From Halichondria panicea (taxonomy: Eukaryota; Porifera; Demospongiae; Suberitida; Halichondriidae), in assembly GCF_963675165.1 (NCBI RefSeq), contig NC_087378.1, positions 7,989,273 to 8,053,272 of the forward strand: a stretch of 64,000 bases of DNA, written 5' to 3'. Each line of letters opens with the position of its first letter. Within the stretch, counting starts at the first letter, position 1. The position numbers were made by a program, and so were the translations under genes. Below the pieces are notes generated by a model. It was not told the DNA's origin. It worked only from the letters and a program-made list of their open reading frames with translations, and did no database searches. Positions 48,747-58,650 of this stretch are shown here, one piece after another.

Positions 48747-49893
48747 ATGATCGTCATACTTACTCCCGAATATAGCCACGTGGCAGCAGTGATGAGCCAG
48801 AAGAGATATTTACATGTTGTGGAGAGGGTGTTCAAGGGATGGCCAGCCCTTGTCATGGCCGTAGACAACTGTTTTGGAGGACCAAATAGTGTGGAAAAGG
48901 CTGAATGGATGATTGAAGTCACTGGAGAGTATATACTTAACAACTGGCCGGGTGAATATAAAGTTGTCGTAGTCTGACAAACGTCTAGGTGCTGGTGGTT
49001 TAGTCGATCATGCCTGTGTAGTTGCATTTTTTAAATTGTTTCATTGGTGATTTCATGTTCAGTATATCCGTAGTTGACGCCCTTACTGGCCTTAGCTGAA
49101 AAGTACTGTACTTCGATAAACCACCCGAGGCAATGGTTTACTACTGTGATTAATTCTGCAGTGTGTGTTGATGAAGTGGAGGACTATGTGGGTGCTATTA
49201 TGGACCAAGAGTTCAACACTGTACTGGAGGATGGCAGTCTGTCTCAAGTGCGTCATAACTGCATTTATTATTATAGTAGTATTAGCATGCTGGTTTGTCC
49301 TTAACAAAAGTTCCTACTTCTAGCTAATTGAGGACCTTTCATTTCTATTATACTATGCATAGGATTACTGGAGGTGCTATGACCCCCCCCCCCCCCCCCC
49401 AATTGATTGAAACTTGATTTATTACATTCCAATGTACCCATTATAGATCTCTAAACAGCTGTGTGACTTGAGACAGCTCTGTATGGACAGCTCTTCCATA
49501 GCAGTGGATGAGTACTTCTCACAGCTCCAAGCTCCCACCAGCTTAGACAAGACAGTGCAGTGCTCGACTGACCCCAGTAATTATGTGCAGTGTTCGACTG
49601 AGACTCAGGACCCCAATGATTGTGTGCAGTGTTCAACTGAGACTTACCCCAGTGATTATATGCAGTGTTTGACTGACTCCAGTAATGATGTGCAGTGTTC
49701 AACTGAGACTCAGGACCCCAATGATTATGTGCAGTGTTCAACTGAGACTTACCCCAGTGATTGTGTGCAGTCCATGCAGAGCTTGAAACTGAGTAGTGAA
49801 GCTGAAGGTAAAGCTAGCTTTGAAGGTGAAAAAGATACAATAGTGGGTGACGGATGGACTGTAGTATCCAAAGGAAAACAAAAGCAGAGATAA
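48747..49893 (+). CDS. TSR2: Pre-rRNA-processing protein TSR2
   Basis: Escort protein for ribosomal protein eS26 in known systems. Exons 48747-48951, 49162-49247, 49447-49893 (245 aa; 230 aa if the ATG at 48792 is used, whose product length before the conserved block is closer to relatives). The conserved core is FKGWPALVMAVDNCFGG, KAEWMIEVT, DEVEDYVGAIMDQEFNTVLE and DGSLSQI. The C-terminus keeps the family ending GDGWTVVSKGK. Between them, exon 3 carries a 70-residue Cys/Thr/Asp-rich insert of imperfect repeats (VQCSTETQDPND, VQCSTETYPSD) where other TSR2 proteins have a variable acidic stretch. Divergent from INTS9. Confidence 0.9.
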
Positions 49894-50817
49894 CATTTTA
49901 TTGTGTGTGCGTGTGTGCTTGCTAAATTAATTTATTCTGAAGAAAGTTTCCGAACATTTTTTTTATTGACGTCATTTAGACACTAGTTGATAAGATCTAT
50001 ACATGGGAAGACCGAAGTACATGGGAAGTACATGGGAAAAGTGCCTCAGAGCAGGTATACTATGGGACTTAGTATACCTGCAACTTACTTAGTATACCTA
50101 GTATTCCGTTCTCAAGTAATTGTATTGTAGTTAAGCCTCGAGGGCAAGGTTTGCGCATGCGCACTAGTATCTAAATGAGTTAGACACTGTTTTGTCGGTG
50201 TTCATGTGATTTAGAAGCCCTCAGCCACTTTAGTTAAAACCCTCGCTACGCTCGGGATACTAAATCAGTGCCTTTGGGCCTCTTATATCCCATAGACCCC
50301 TCCAAAACAGTGTCTAACTATTATTTAGTACAGTCGCTAATCCGAATAGAGCCGGACCAGACCTATCCGAATACATGACATTTCCGGATGTCATTGAATA
50401 TCATTAACGAAGACACTTTTGTACATGTATTATGATATTACTGTGGCCAGAAGGGAAGCTGCTAGCCAGAATAGCTAATCTTTTATCTCAACTTTCTCTC
50501 CAATACAGTGAGTCTTCGTTTTCTTTGCAGTGGCCATTGTTTTGGGCAAGGTATTGCATGAGCAGTTTTTTAATAAAATTATTGCTGATTCAACAAAGCA
50601 AGTTAGAGTGCGCATGCGCAGTAGTCTATTTTATTGACAGCCCTCCTCTTTTCAGTTCACAATTTTGTCCGGATTTGCAAGGTTTCGGACTAAATGGGTC
50701 CGAGATTCTACTGTATAATCATAATGGTATAACCAAATATTAGCATTGGAACATGTTCACTGAATAGAATGTGTTTGATAAATCTACATTTTATGGTTAA
50801 CTTACAAAGCATCAATA
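49894..50817. other. Intergenic region with transposon remnants upstream of the GT92 locus
   Basis: From about 50148 it is copy 1 of a segmental duplication. Two nested elements are visible: about 50170-50332 with GTTAGACACTGTTTTG / CAAAACAGTGTCTAAC inverted ends, and 50331-50717 with TACAGT ends. The first 250 bp hold the TSR2 3' UTR and nothing else I recognise. Confidence 0.6.
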
Positions 50818-51089
50818 CTAGTTATCATGTAACAATGTGTCACACGTAAGATATTTGGGAATGTTTGCTACTTCGTGCATGCGTAATCTGAAATGTCCCA
50901 CATATGCAATGTTAGTATTAGCCGTAGGTACAACTAATGTATTCTTGGTAATGGCAAGAGCCGTGTGAACTGAAACGAGAGTTGTCAAATGTGGTCTGCA
51001 AGCAAATTTTGCATTCTTTGTGTCCCAGTATTGTTTGACTTTGAGTAACTGTGTTACATTGCCATCTTTAACACTTTCTTTTGGTTGAG
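50148..51089. repeat. Segmental duplication, copy 1 (partner at about 54122-55064)
   Basis: About 940 bp nearly identical to about 54122-55064, in the same orientation. It spans the two MITEs, the intergenic DNA and the last 90 codons of the first GT92 gene. The match breaks inside codons for TQPKES...CGL (GTTGAGTTAGGCCA is shared, then the copies diverge). Confidence 0.9.
50331..50717. mobile_element. pogo/Tigger-like MITE, TACAGT termini
   Basis: The left end TACAGTCGCTAATCCGAATA and the reverse complement of the right end, TACAGTAGAATCTCGGACCC, share CAGT ends and a TCCGAA/TCGGAC theme, as in pogo-type elements that use TA targets. It has no transposase ORF. Its duplicate is at about 54294-54680. 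The family call is an inference from the terminal sequence. Confidence 0.5.
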
Positions 51090-52155
51090 TTAGGCCACAT
51101 TCTGGAAATAGACTCAACCAATGAAATGTAACTGTGGCTTGGTTATCTTTCGGTAGGAATCGGTTGAGATAGTAGCGAATAGAAGTTTTGTTTGGCAAGC
51201 GAGGGATAAAGAAGTCATCAATATCGAAAAATAGTGCATATTCATATGCTCCTTGGTAGCGATACAAGCAGTCATGGTTGAATAGAATTTGAGAATGGTA
51301 GAAAATCTGTGCAGGATTGAAATAAGTTTTAAAATAATCCACTCGAAGGAAACCATCTTCAACAAAACCTTTGATAATTTTTCGATTTTCATTGTCACTT
51401 ATGAACGTTTCTTCAACATACATTTGAACCAGATCAACTCCAATAGCTTGTTGATACAATAGCCATTCTTTCAGCCAAGGTGGTTTACCAAAGGCTAGTG
51501 TACATACAACCGTTTTGTTTTTATCGTATTTTCTTTTTGGTGAGTATGTAATTTCAACAGTGCCTGTAGATATTTCAGTTGAGATTGGAGCTGGACGATA
51601 AGCAATGAAAGCCGTGCTATTTTCATGGGCTTCAAGGTCATAGCAAGTAATCATTATATCCTCATGTGTTAGATGTCCCATGTGATTCCAAATCCAGCTA
51701 AAGTAAAGAGATTCAACTTTGTATTCCTTGGCATCAATAGTGTCCACACCACAGCCTACGATTAGCCCAAACTTGCGTACATCTTTAGAGGTCTCTGCAA
51801 ATATCACTGTAGAGTTTTTGTGACCATTTCTTTCCCTTGTGTCGATGTATGCTGAACGAACAACAAAATCTACCATTGGTAGGGTGTTCTTGGACGGCTT
51901 TTTAGTGACCGGCCCATTGTAACTTGTAGTTGTTTCAGGTTCCACTTCAGTTGATTTTACCAGGTTTTTTCCGCCAACTGGCTGAATGATGTTCCTATTT
52001 TCTTCATGGAGAATGTCTACTACTTTCCTCTGGTCATTGTGAAAAGTCTCTTTATTGAGCCAGACTAGAATAGCCAAGATGCAGAATAGGAACAGAATCG
52101 GCCATGTATTGTACCTATAGTTATACTTAACGTACTTGAGCAGTGAACTACACAT
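50818..52155 (-). CDS. Glycosyltransferase family 92 (DUF23) protein, copy 1
   Basis: Predicted Golgi type II membrane glycosyltransferase, probably a galactosyltransferase by family analogy. Single exon, 445 aa. Residues 17-32 form a signal anchor (WPILFLFCILAILVW). A stem with N-glycosylation sites follows, then the GT92 domain from about residue 215: VVCTLAFGKPPWLKEWLLYQ, IGVDLVQMYVEE, the metal-binding DxD-type motif FFDIDDFF near residue 311, and HWLSLFPECG. It is very similar to the gene at 55704-57038, so the two are recent duplicates. The 5' flank is half of an inverted repeat that also carries a broken head-to-head copy. The 3' third is duplicated at 54766-55064. Confidence 0.88.
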   Translation of the reverse strand: MCSSLLKYVKYNYRYNTWPILFLFCILAILVWLNKETFHNDQRKVVDILHEENRNIIQPVGGKNLVKSTEVEPETTTSYNGPVTKKPSKNTLPMVDFVVRSAYIDTRERNGHKNSTVIFAETSKDVRKFGLIVGCGVDTIDAKEYKVESLYFSWIWNHMGHLTHEDIMITCYDLEAHENSTAFIAYRPAPISTEISTGTVEITYSPKRKYDKNKTVVCTLAFGKPPWLKEWLLYQQAIGVDLVQMYVEETFISDNENRKIIKGFVEDGFLRVDYFKTYFNPAQIFYHSQILFNHDCLYRYQGAYEYALFFDIDDFFIPRLPNKTSIRYYLNRFLPKDNQATVTFHWLSLFPECGLTQPKESVKDGNVTQLLKVKQYWDTKNAKFACRPHLTTLVSVHTALAITKNTLVVPTANTNIAYVGHFRLRMHEVANIPKYLTCDTLLHDN

Positions 52156-52610
52156 GACTCAAATCTTTGCTGTCTAGGTCTATATAGTCTTGCAGCTGGT
52201 GATAATACTGAAATGGTAGTCATCATTTTATCTGGAATAAATGTTCTATCATAGATTGTATCAACTTACAAAATCATGTAGCATATAATATAGACAAGAA
52301 CAGCACATCATTGTTGCTATCTAAAACTGTTGAGGAAGTTTCCTTAGAATCCCATGCAGTACTACAGTACAACAAGCCCTCCAATACAGTGTCTATAACT
52401 ACTATGTATATTCAATCCACTGCACTGTAGCAACAATGATGCGGTGAATGTTTTTATCTATACATGATTTTGCAAGTTGATACAAGAATATTTATCTATG
52501 ATGGAACACTTGTTCCATATTAATTATGGCTGCATATTATCACCATGCAGCTGCAATACTATATAGACCTAGACAGCAAAGATTGTTGAGAGTCTAGTCA
52601 TGTGTAGTTC
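52150..52610. repeat. Inverted repeat joining two head-to-head GT92 5' ends
   Basis: The left arm (about 52150-52325) and the right arm (about 52430-52610) are reverse complements with substitutions and small indels. Shared landmarks are TCTTTGCTGTCTAGGTCTAT, AAAATCATGTA and GCATCATTGTTGCTA. A spacer of about 100 bp separates them. Each arm ends at the ATGTGTAGTTCACTG start of a GT92 reading frame. Confidence 0.85.
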
Positions 52611-53014
52611 ACTGACTAGCCTCGATTTTTTTTTTTTTTTTACTAGCCTGGAATCGAGGCTATTGTTCACTGTACAAGTATGTTAAGTATAACTATAGGT
52701 ACAATATATGGATTCTGTTCCTATCCTGCATCTTGGCTATTCTAGTCTGGCTCAATAAAGAGAGGCTCAATACTTTTCACAATGACCAGAGAAAAGTAGT
52801 AGACATTCTCCATGACGAAAATAGGAACATTATTCAGCTTGATCTGGCAGTTCAAGTCAGTGACAGAAAGAACCTGACAAAATCAACAGAAGCTATAGTG
52901 GAACCTAAAACAACTACAGGTTACAATGGGCTAACACTGAATCTATTAAAATATAGTTATTTCAGTTGGCTCTCTGGCTCTATACTTTCTACCTGTAATA
53001 AAGTGCCAAATTAA
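52600..53014 (+). pseudogene. GT92 N-terminal fragment, disrupted
   Basis: Matches the first 70 or so codons of the GT92 genes: ATG at 52600, signal anchor (ILAILVW), and FHNDQRKVVDIL...NRNI, TTTGYNG. It then diverges near 52930 and stops at 53014 without any catalytic domain. A short foldback element inserted at 52615-52666 interrupts the codons before the anchor, and no continuous frame runs from the ATG into the anchor. Non-functional as a transferase. Confidence 0.85.
52615..52666. mobile_element. 52-bp TAGCCTCGATT foldback element with 8-bp target duplication
   Basis: Starts ACTAGCCTCGATT, has about 18 T, and ends with TAGCCTGGAATCGAGGCTATT. It is flanked by GTTCACTG on both sides. The intact paralogue at 52155 has the same coding sequence with one GTTCACTG and no insert, so this is a filled site compared with an empty site. 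Confidence 0.85.
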
Positions 53015-54121
53015 ATGAAAGCACCACAGGTGCTGATGCCTGGTGGAGATGCCAAAGCTGCTTTTATACACACATTATGATGAACATTTTTTGCATGCAA
53101 ACTCAAAGAGTGGGTAATGATCGATCACGATTGTTGTTAAAAACGATGGATGCCAAACGTTCAAGTCTAAAATGGAGAGCTTTGCAGCTAGCTAGCTCTC
53201 TTCTCACTCTTGCAGCTAACAATAGCTAGCTTTCTAGTGCAGAGCTAAGTACTAAGTAGAGAAGTAATACTCGGTAAACAAGTTTGGCTACATGCTCTTC
53301 TGCAATGGCATTCCAAGTAAGCAAAACTAGGCATAACTTGCTTTATTTTGCAAATCCACGAATTAAAATCCAAGAGAACATGACTAGAAGCTTATAGAAA
53401 CTCTTACTTGCCACTTCATTGATCCTTGAGCAAGTGTATATAGCAGCCTGACTACACGTATACCTTGCTTGCGCATGCGCACCGAGGCATAAAAATACTC
53501 TTGAAAGTTCAAAGTAGAAAACTGATACCTAATGACTTCATAATAATTTATCTAACAATCTGATTGTGGTTTCCTAGTACAACAAGGGCTAGAATGTTTT
53601 TTGAGCATCAAAAGGCTGCAATGGCATTCCAAGTATGCAAAAAAACTAGTGCTTACTTGACATAAAACTTAACTCAAGACCAAGCATTATTTTGCAAATC
53701 CACGAATAAAAATGACGAGAAGCCTATACTTGCACTTCATTGATCCTTCAGGAGCTGTAGCAGTCTACACACACAGATGCACACACGTACACACAAACAC
53801 ACTATCGTATACCTTGCTTGTGCATGCGCACCGAGGCATAATGAATATTGGGAAAAATGTACAGAACAAAAGACAGCTCTTACGTCTATAATATAGTCCC
53901 CTAACTCACTTGTTAAGTGGAGCGTTGAAGGAATCATACAACAATTTGTTTTCAAAAGGTGGTTTTACCATAATTAGGCTATGCTCCTTGCTCCGGGATT
54001 GGCTAGCAGTTGGTGTGCATCATTGGAACATTTCACTGATTCAGATAGAATTTTGATTGCATGCTCAAAATGAAAATTTATACATCTGACAATTAAAGTT
54101 ATAATGCATGACTATGTAACC

Positions 54122-55064
54122 ATGCGCACTAGTATCTAAATGAGTTAGACACTGTTTTGTCGGTGTTCATGTGATTTAGAAGCCCTCAGCCACTTTAGTT
54201 AAAACCCTCGCTACGCTCGGGATACTAAATCAGTGCCTTTGGGCCTCTTATATCCCATAGACCCTTCCAAAACAGTGTCTAACTATTATTTAGTACAGTC
54301 GCTAATCCGAATAGAGCCGGACCAGACCTATCCGAATACATGACATTTCCGGATGTCATTGAATATCATTAACGAAGACACTTTTGTACATGTATTATGA
54401 TATTACTGTGGCCAGAAGGGAAGCTGCTAGCCAGAATAGCTAGTCTTTTATCTCAACTTTCTCTCCAATACAGTGAGTCTTCGTTTTCTTTGCAGTGGCC
54501 ATTGTTTTGTGCAAGGTATTGCATGAGCAGTTTTTAATAAAATTATTGCTGATTCAACAAAGCAAGTTAGAGTGCGCATGCGCAGTAGTCTATTTTATTG
54601 ACAGCCCTCCTCTTTTCAGTTCACAATTTTGTCCGGATTTGCAAGGTTTCGGACTAAAGGGGTCCGAGGTTCTACTGTATAATCATAATAGTATAACCAA
54701 ATATTAGCATTGGAACATGTTCACTGAATAGAATGTGTTTGATAAATCTACATTTTATGGTTAACTTACAAAGCATCAATACTATAGTTATCATGTAACA
54801 ATATGTCACACGTAAGATATTTGGGAATGTTTGCTACTTCGTGCATGCGTAATCTCAAATGTCCCACATATGCAATGTTAGTATTAGCCGTAGGTACGAC
54901 TGATGTATTCTTGGTAATGGCAAGAGCCGTGTGAACTTCAAGGAGAGTTGTCAAATGCGGTCTGCAAGCAAATTTAAAATTACCTGTGTCCCAGTGTTGT
55001 TTGACTTTGAGTAACTGTGTTACATTGCCATCTTTAACACTTTCTTTTGGTTGAGTTAGGCCAG
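54122..55064. repeat. Segmental duplication, copy 2
   Basis: Direct copy of about 50148-51089 with scattered substitutions and a few one- or two-base indels, including the pogo-like MITE (about 54294-54680). Confidence 0.9.
54766..55064 (-). pseudogene. GT92 C-terminal fragment
   Basis: Reads the last 90 or so codons of copy 1 (KESVKDGNVTQLLKVKQHWDT, FACRPHLTTL, ANIPKYLTCD). It ends abruptly at about 55064, where the sequence changes to unrelated DNA. It lacks the DxD motif and the N-terminal two thirds, and is present only because the segmental duplication ended inside the gene. Confidence 0.88.
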
Positions 55065-55703
55065 CCGGTTAGGCGAACAACAACCGTTATAAAAGCGAAA
55101 ACTCGGCCTGGGATCGAGGCTAGGAGAAAATATACTTTCGATGCAGGATAAAAACAAAATCCATGTATTATACAGTACTTATAGTTACAGTTTTTTATTA
55201 AAGGATTAACAATTATGCTAGCATAATTTTGAGACTAATAGATGCGGTGGAGCATTGAGCATTATATGCAATAATATAGGCAAAAATATTAGCCTATATT
55301 TTAGGCCGGCAATTTTTACCAAATTTTGGTAGAAAGCACTATATAGCCTCAAACCATAATTATTATAGAAGTACTATATAACCGCAAACACTATAGCTAC
55401 ATGTAGCTGCCGTAAGCATCATAATTATATTCACGGGCAAGTATAGTAATTGTTGCGGGTAATTATCGGTCCAAGAAATTCCTGGACCAATTATACACAA
55501 GCTCTACAAGTTCTCGGCTACGCCTCGTGCAAGTAGTAATTGCTTCTCCCATATTGCACTCTTAGCAGCCATACTATTAATTGGCTAGGGTTGGAGCATT
55601 TTCACTGAGTAAAATGTTAATGGCTCAATGAGTTATCACATGACATCTGATGGTTAATATATATATTAATCCATGCAACCGTTTATTGTGCTATATTAGC
55701 TTA

Positions 55704-57038
55704 TCATGCATGTAACAATGTGTCACACGTAATATCTTTGGGAAAGTATGGTGCATCGTACATGCCTATTCTGAAATGTCCCACATATGCAATGTTGCCA
55801 TCAGCCGTAGGTACATATTCTACATCTTTGGTAACGGCAAGAACCGTGTGAACTGAAACGAGAGTTGTCAAATGTGGTCTGCAAGCAAATTTTGTATTCT
55901 TGGTGTCCCAGTGTTGTTTGACTTTGAGTAACTGTGTTACATTGCCATCTTTAACACTTTCTTTTGGTCGAGTTAGGCCACATTCTGGAAATAGACTCAA
56001 CCAATGAAATGTAACTATTGCTTGGTTATCTTTCGGTAGGAATCGGTTGAGATAGTAACGAATAGAAGTTTTGTTTGGCAAGCGAGGGATAAAGAAGTCA
56101 TCAGTATCGAAAAATAGTGCATATTCATATACTCCTTGGTAGCGATACAAGCAGTCATGGTTGAGTAGAAGTTGAGAATGGTAGTAAATCTGTGTAGAGT
56201 CGAAATAAGTTTTGCGATAATCTACTCGAAGGAAACCCTCTTCAACAAAGCCTTTAATAATTCTTAGACTTTCATTTTCACTTGTGAACGTTTCTTCAAC
56301 ATACATTTGAACCAGATCAACTCCAATAGCTTGTTGATACAATAGCCATTCTTTCAGCCAAGGTGGTTTACCAAAGGCTAGTGTACATGCAACCGTTTTG
56401 TTTTTACTGTATTTTCTTTTTGGTGAGTATGTAATTTCAACAGTGCCTGTAGACATTTCAGTTGAGTTTGGAGCTGGATGATAAGCAATGAAAGCCGTGC
56501 TATTTTCATGGGCTTCAAGATCATAGCAAGTAATCATTATTTCCTCGTGTGTTAGAATCAACTTCCGAATCCAGATGTCGTAAAGAGATTCAACTTTGTA
56601 TTCCTTGGCATCAATAGTGTCCACACCACAGCCTACGATTAGCCCAAACTTACATACATCTTTAGAGGTCTCAGCAAATATCACTGTAGAGTTTTTGTGA
56701 CCATTTCTTTCCCTTGTGTCAATGTATGCTGAACGAACAACAAAATCTACCATTGGTGGCGTGTTACTATTGGACGGCTTTTTAATAGATTCAGTGACAG
56801 GCCCATTGTAACTTGTAGTTGTTTCAGGTTCCACTTCTGTTGATTTTGTCAGGTTCTTTCTGTCATAAAGCTGAACGATGTTTCCATTTTCTTCATGGGG
56901 AATGTCTACTTTCCTATTGACCGTGTGAAAAGTATAGATCCTCTCTAGCTTTGTACTGTGCCAGACTAGAATAGCCAAGATGCAGGATAGGAACAGAATC
57001 CCTCCTTTTTTCTTGTGCTTGTACAGTAAGCTACACAT
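55704..57038 (-). CDS. Glycosyltransferase family 92 (DUF23) protein, copy 2
   Basis: Single-exon type II Golgi enzyme, 444 aa. The signal anchor is at about residues 13-27 (ILFLSCILAILVW) and the stem has N-x-S/T sites. The GT92 domain keeps TVACTLAFGKPPWLKEWLL, MYVEETF, FFDTDDFF (DxD type, near residue 312) and HWLSLFPECGL. Compared with copy 1, the domain is nearly identical while the cytoplasmic tail, stem and last 40 residues differ more (VEYVPTADGNIAYVGHFRIG). The upstream flank is not part of the 52150-52610 inverted repeat. Acceptor and donor specificity cannot be read from the sequence. Confidence 0.88.
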   Translation of the reverse strand: MCSLLYKHKKKGGILFLSCILAILVWHSTKLERIYTFHTVNRKVDIPHEENGNIVQLYDRKNLTKSTEVEPETTTSYNGPVTESIKKPSNSNTPPMVDFVVRSAYIDTRERNGHKNSTVIFAETSKDVCKFGLIVGCGVDTIDAKEYKVESLYDIWIRKLILTHEEIMITCYDLEAHENSTAFIAYHPAPNSTEMSTGTVEITYSPKRKYSKNKTVACTLAFGKPPWLKEWLLYQQAIGVDLVQMYVEETFTSENESLRIIKGFVEEGFLRVDYRKTYFDSTQIYYHSQLLLNHDCLYRYQGVYEYALFFDTDDFFIPRLPNKTSIRYYLNRFLPKDNQAIVTFHWLSLFPECGLTRPKESVKDGNVTQLLKVKQHWDTKNTKFACRPHLTTLVSVHTVLAVTKDVEYVPTADGNIAYVGHFRIGMYDAPYFPKDITCDTLLHA

Positions 57039-58317
57039 GACTAGATTTGTAACACAAGTCTGAAGAATGTTATCAGTAGGTTTTACATAGGATTGGCAGT
57101 GGGTTTGCCCGTGTTTAGCAATATTTCAATTATTTTGACTCATGTTCAAACTGTTCTATCTCTGCAGGAAAAGGCCACATCAAGGAACTGGCTAGACAGA
57201 TAGTTTATTTAGCCTTTTCTCTCTTTGTATCTCTCATTTCATAATCCATGAACATTTTAATGAATGAATATTATCATTTTAAAATTTTAAAAATTGCACT
57301 ATTTCGACGTTTTACCGCTCTTTGTCTGACTGACTAAGTAAGTGAGTGAGTGAGTAAGTTTTTTGCCCAGCATTTGCTCCAAGTACAGCCCTCTCCAGGA
57401 CATTCTGCACAGGGTTTCCAAACGACTACAACCTGGATTACAAAGCGCTTCTTCAGATTTGCGATTGCTTCCACGAGGCAGATGACCTCTCAGTATTTAT
57501 TTCTCTTACCTAGACAATTCCGCCATCTTTAATGACTCAGCAATTTCGTTGTGGCCAATTAATAATAGATAGGCGTGGCTAAGAAACTGTGCGCCTAAAA
57601 TCATAGCCTCGATTCCCGGCCGCCTTGTTCAAGCGGCCGGGAATCGAGGCTACTAAAATCAGTGCAGCAGTGCTTTTCCAGAGCCTGAGGTGTTGCTTTT
57701 CTTCACACTGTTCAGCTCTAGCTCCCTTTCTCTGACAGGCATGCTATATCATGCACTGGCTAGATATCATGCTCTTAAAATGGCTGTGATTTAAATGTTG
57801 TGTTTTAATGACTGTATGCATGCATATCTTTAATCTGAATGATGTGCATCTTGAATGAATAGTGCATCTTTAATGAATGCATCAAAATCTTGAATGGATA
57901 CTGTTGAATGCATAAAAATCTTGAATGAAAATTGCACATCTTGAATGAATACTGTATGCATCTTGAATAAATGTATTGTAATCTGAATGAAATGTAACAT
58001 TTGAATTTTGAAACAAACGGCCCACCATAGAGCGATAGTGAGAGAGCATAGTGAGAGAGCAGAGGAAGATCGTCAGGGTCATATAAAGCTGCTTCCGGAG
58101 GACGTTATGAGTGGATCAATTGAAGTCCTCCTTTTGCACATCTTGAATGAATACTGTAAGGCATCTTGAATGCATAAAAATATTGAATCACATCTTGAAT
58201 GAATGTATTTTAATCTGAATGAAAATGTAAAATTTGAATTTTGAAACAAACGGCCCACCATAACAGATTATATATAATTATATATAGTCAATAGTCAATC
58301 GTATTTCGAATTATTAG
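57039..58317. other. Intergenic repeats between the GT92 locus and the zinc-finger fragment
   Basis: Contains the 49-bp palindrome at 57604-57652 and, from 57840 to 58262, irregular repeats of ATCTTGAATGAATA with a 65-bp block (ATCTGAATGAAATGTAACAT to CAAACGGCCCACCATA) present twice (about 57970-58027 and 58211-58262). The 60-codon ORF at 57350 has no recognisable content. Confidence 0.55.
57604..57652. mobile_element. 49-bp near-perfect palindrome, TAGCCTCGATTCCCGGCCGC arms, 9-bp direct repeats
   Basis: The arms are fully complementary around a short CTTGTT-type centre and end GCGGCCGGGAATCGAGGCTA. CTAAAATCA flanks both sides (57595-57603 and 57653-57661). Same family as 14143-14187 and 52615-52666. 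Confidence 0.85.
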
Positions 58318-58650
58318 TCAATGCTTGAAAGAACATTTCCATTTCCTTTTGAGTACATACCCTCTTATACATTTCTTATAAAACCACCTCGTACAAAAGT
58401 CACACCCCCACTTGGCTTCATGACCATCTATAAATGGTTGCTTGCATACATGGCACCTTGACTCGTCAATCTTCTTTTCTCTTGATTTATTTGTGCGTTT
58501 TCGAGGGGATTTGGGCTGGTTCATCCTCCAAGGCTGTATAATTGTTAAACACCCTTGGAGTTTGTTTGCAGCTTGTACCAAGGGATCTGCATGTACGTGG
58601 TCGTATACCCTCTTCCTTCTTGCTGACCGTTTTGCTCTGGTTTGCTCAAC
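58318..58650 (-). pseudogene. PHD-like zinc-finger fragment, probably a transposase C-terminus
   Basis: The reading frame is open from about 58650 to the stop at 58318. It is basic (QTRAKRSARRKRVYDH, SPRKRTNKSREKK) and ends with CHVCKQPFIDGHEAKWGCDF and CTRWFYKKC, a C-x2-C...W-x2-C-x2-C-x2-W[FY]-x2-C zinc-binding pattern. Such PHD-like ends occur on some pogo/jerky-type transposases, and pogo-like MITEs lie nearby, but no catalytic DDE region is present. It could instead be the last exon of an unknown gene. Confidence 0.4.

Larger units (their letters stand above)
52156..55703. other. Rearranged DNA between the two GT92 genes
   Basis: Contains the inverted-repeat promoter (52150-52610), the GT92 N-terminal fragment (52600-53014), a degenerate direct repeat (about 53285-53500 and 53610-53840, sharing CTGCAATGGCATTCCAAGTA and GCATGCGCACCGAGGCATAA), the second segmental copy (54122-55064) and, at 55104-55123, a TAGCCTCGAT-family end. 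I see nothing else in 55130-55700. Confidence 0.6.
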
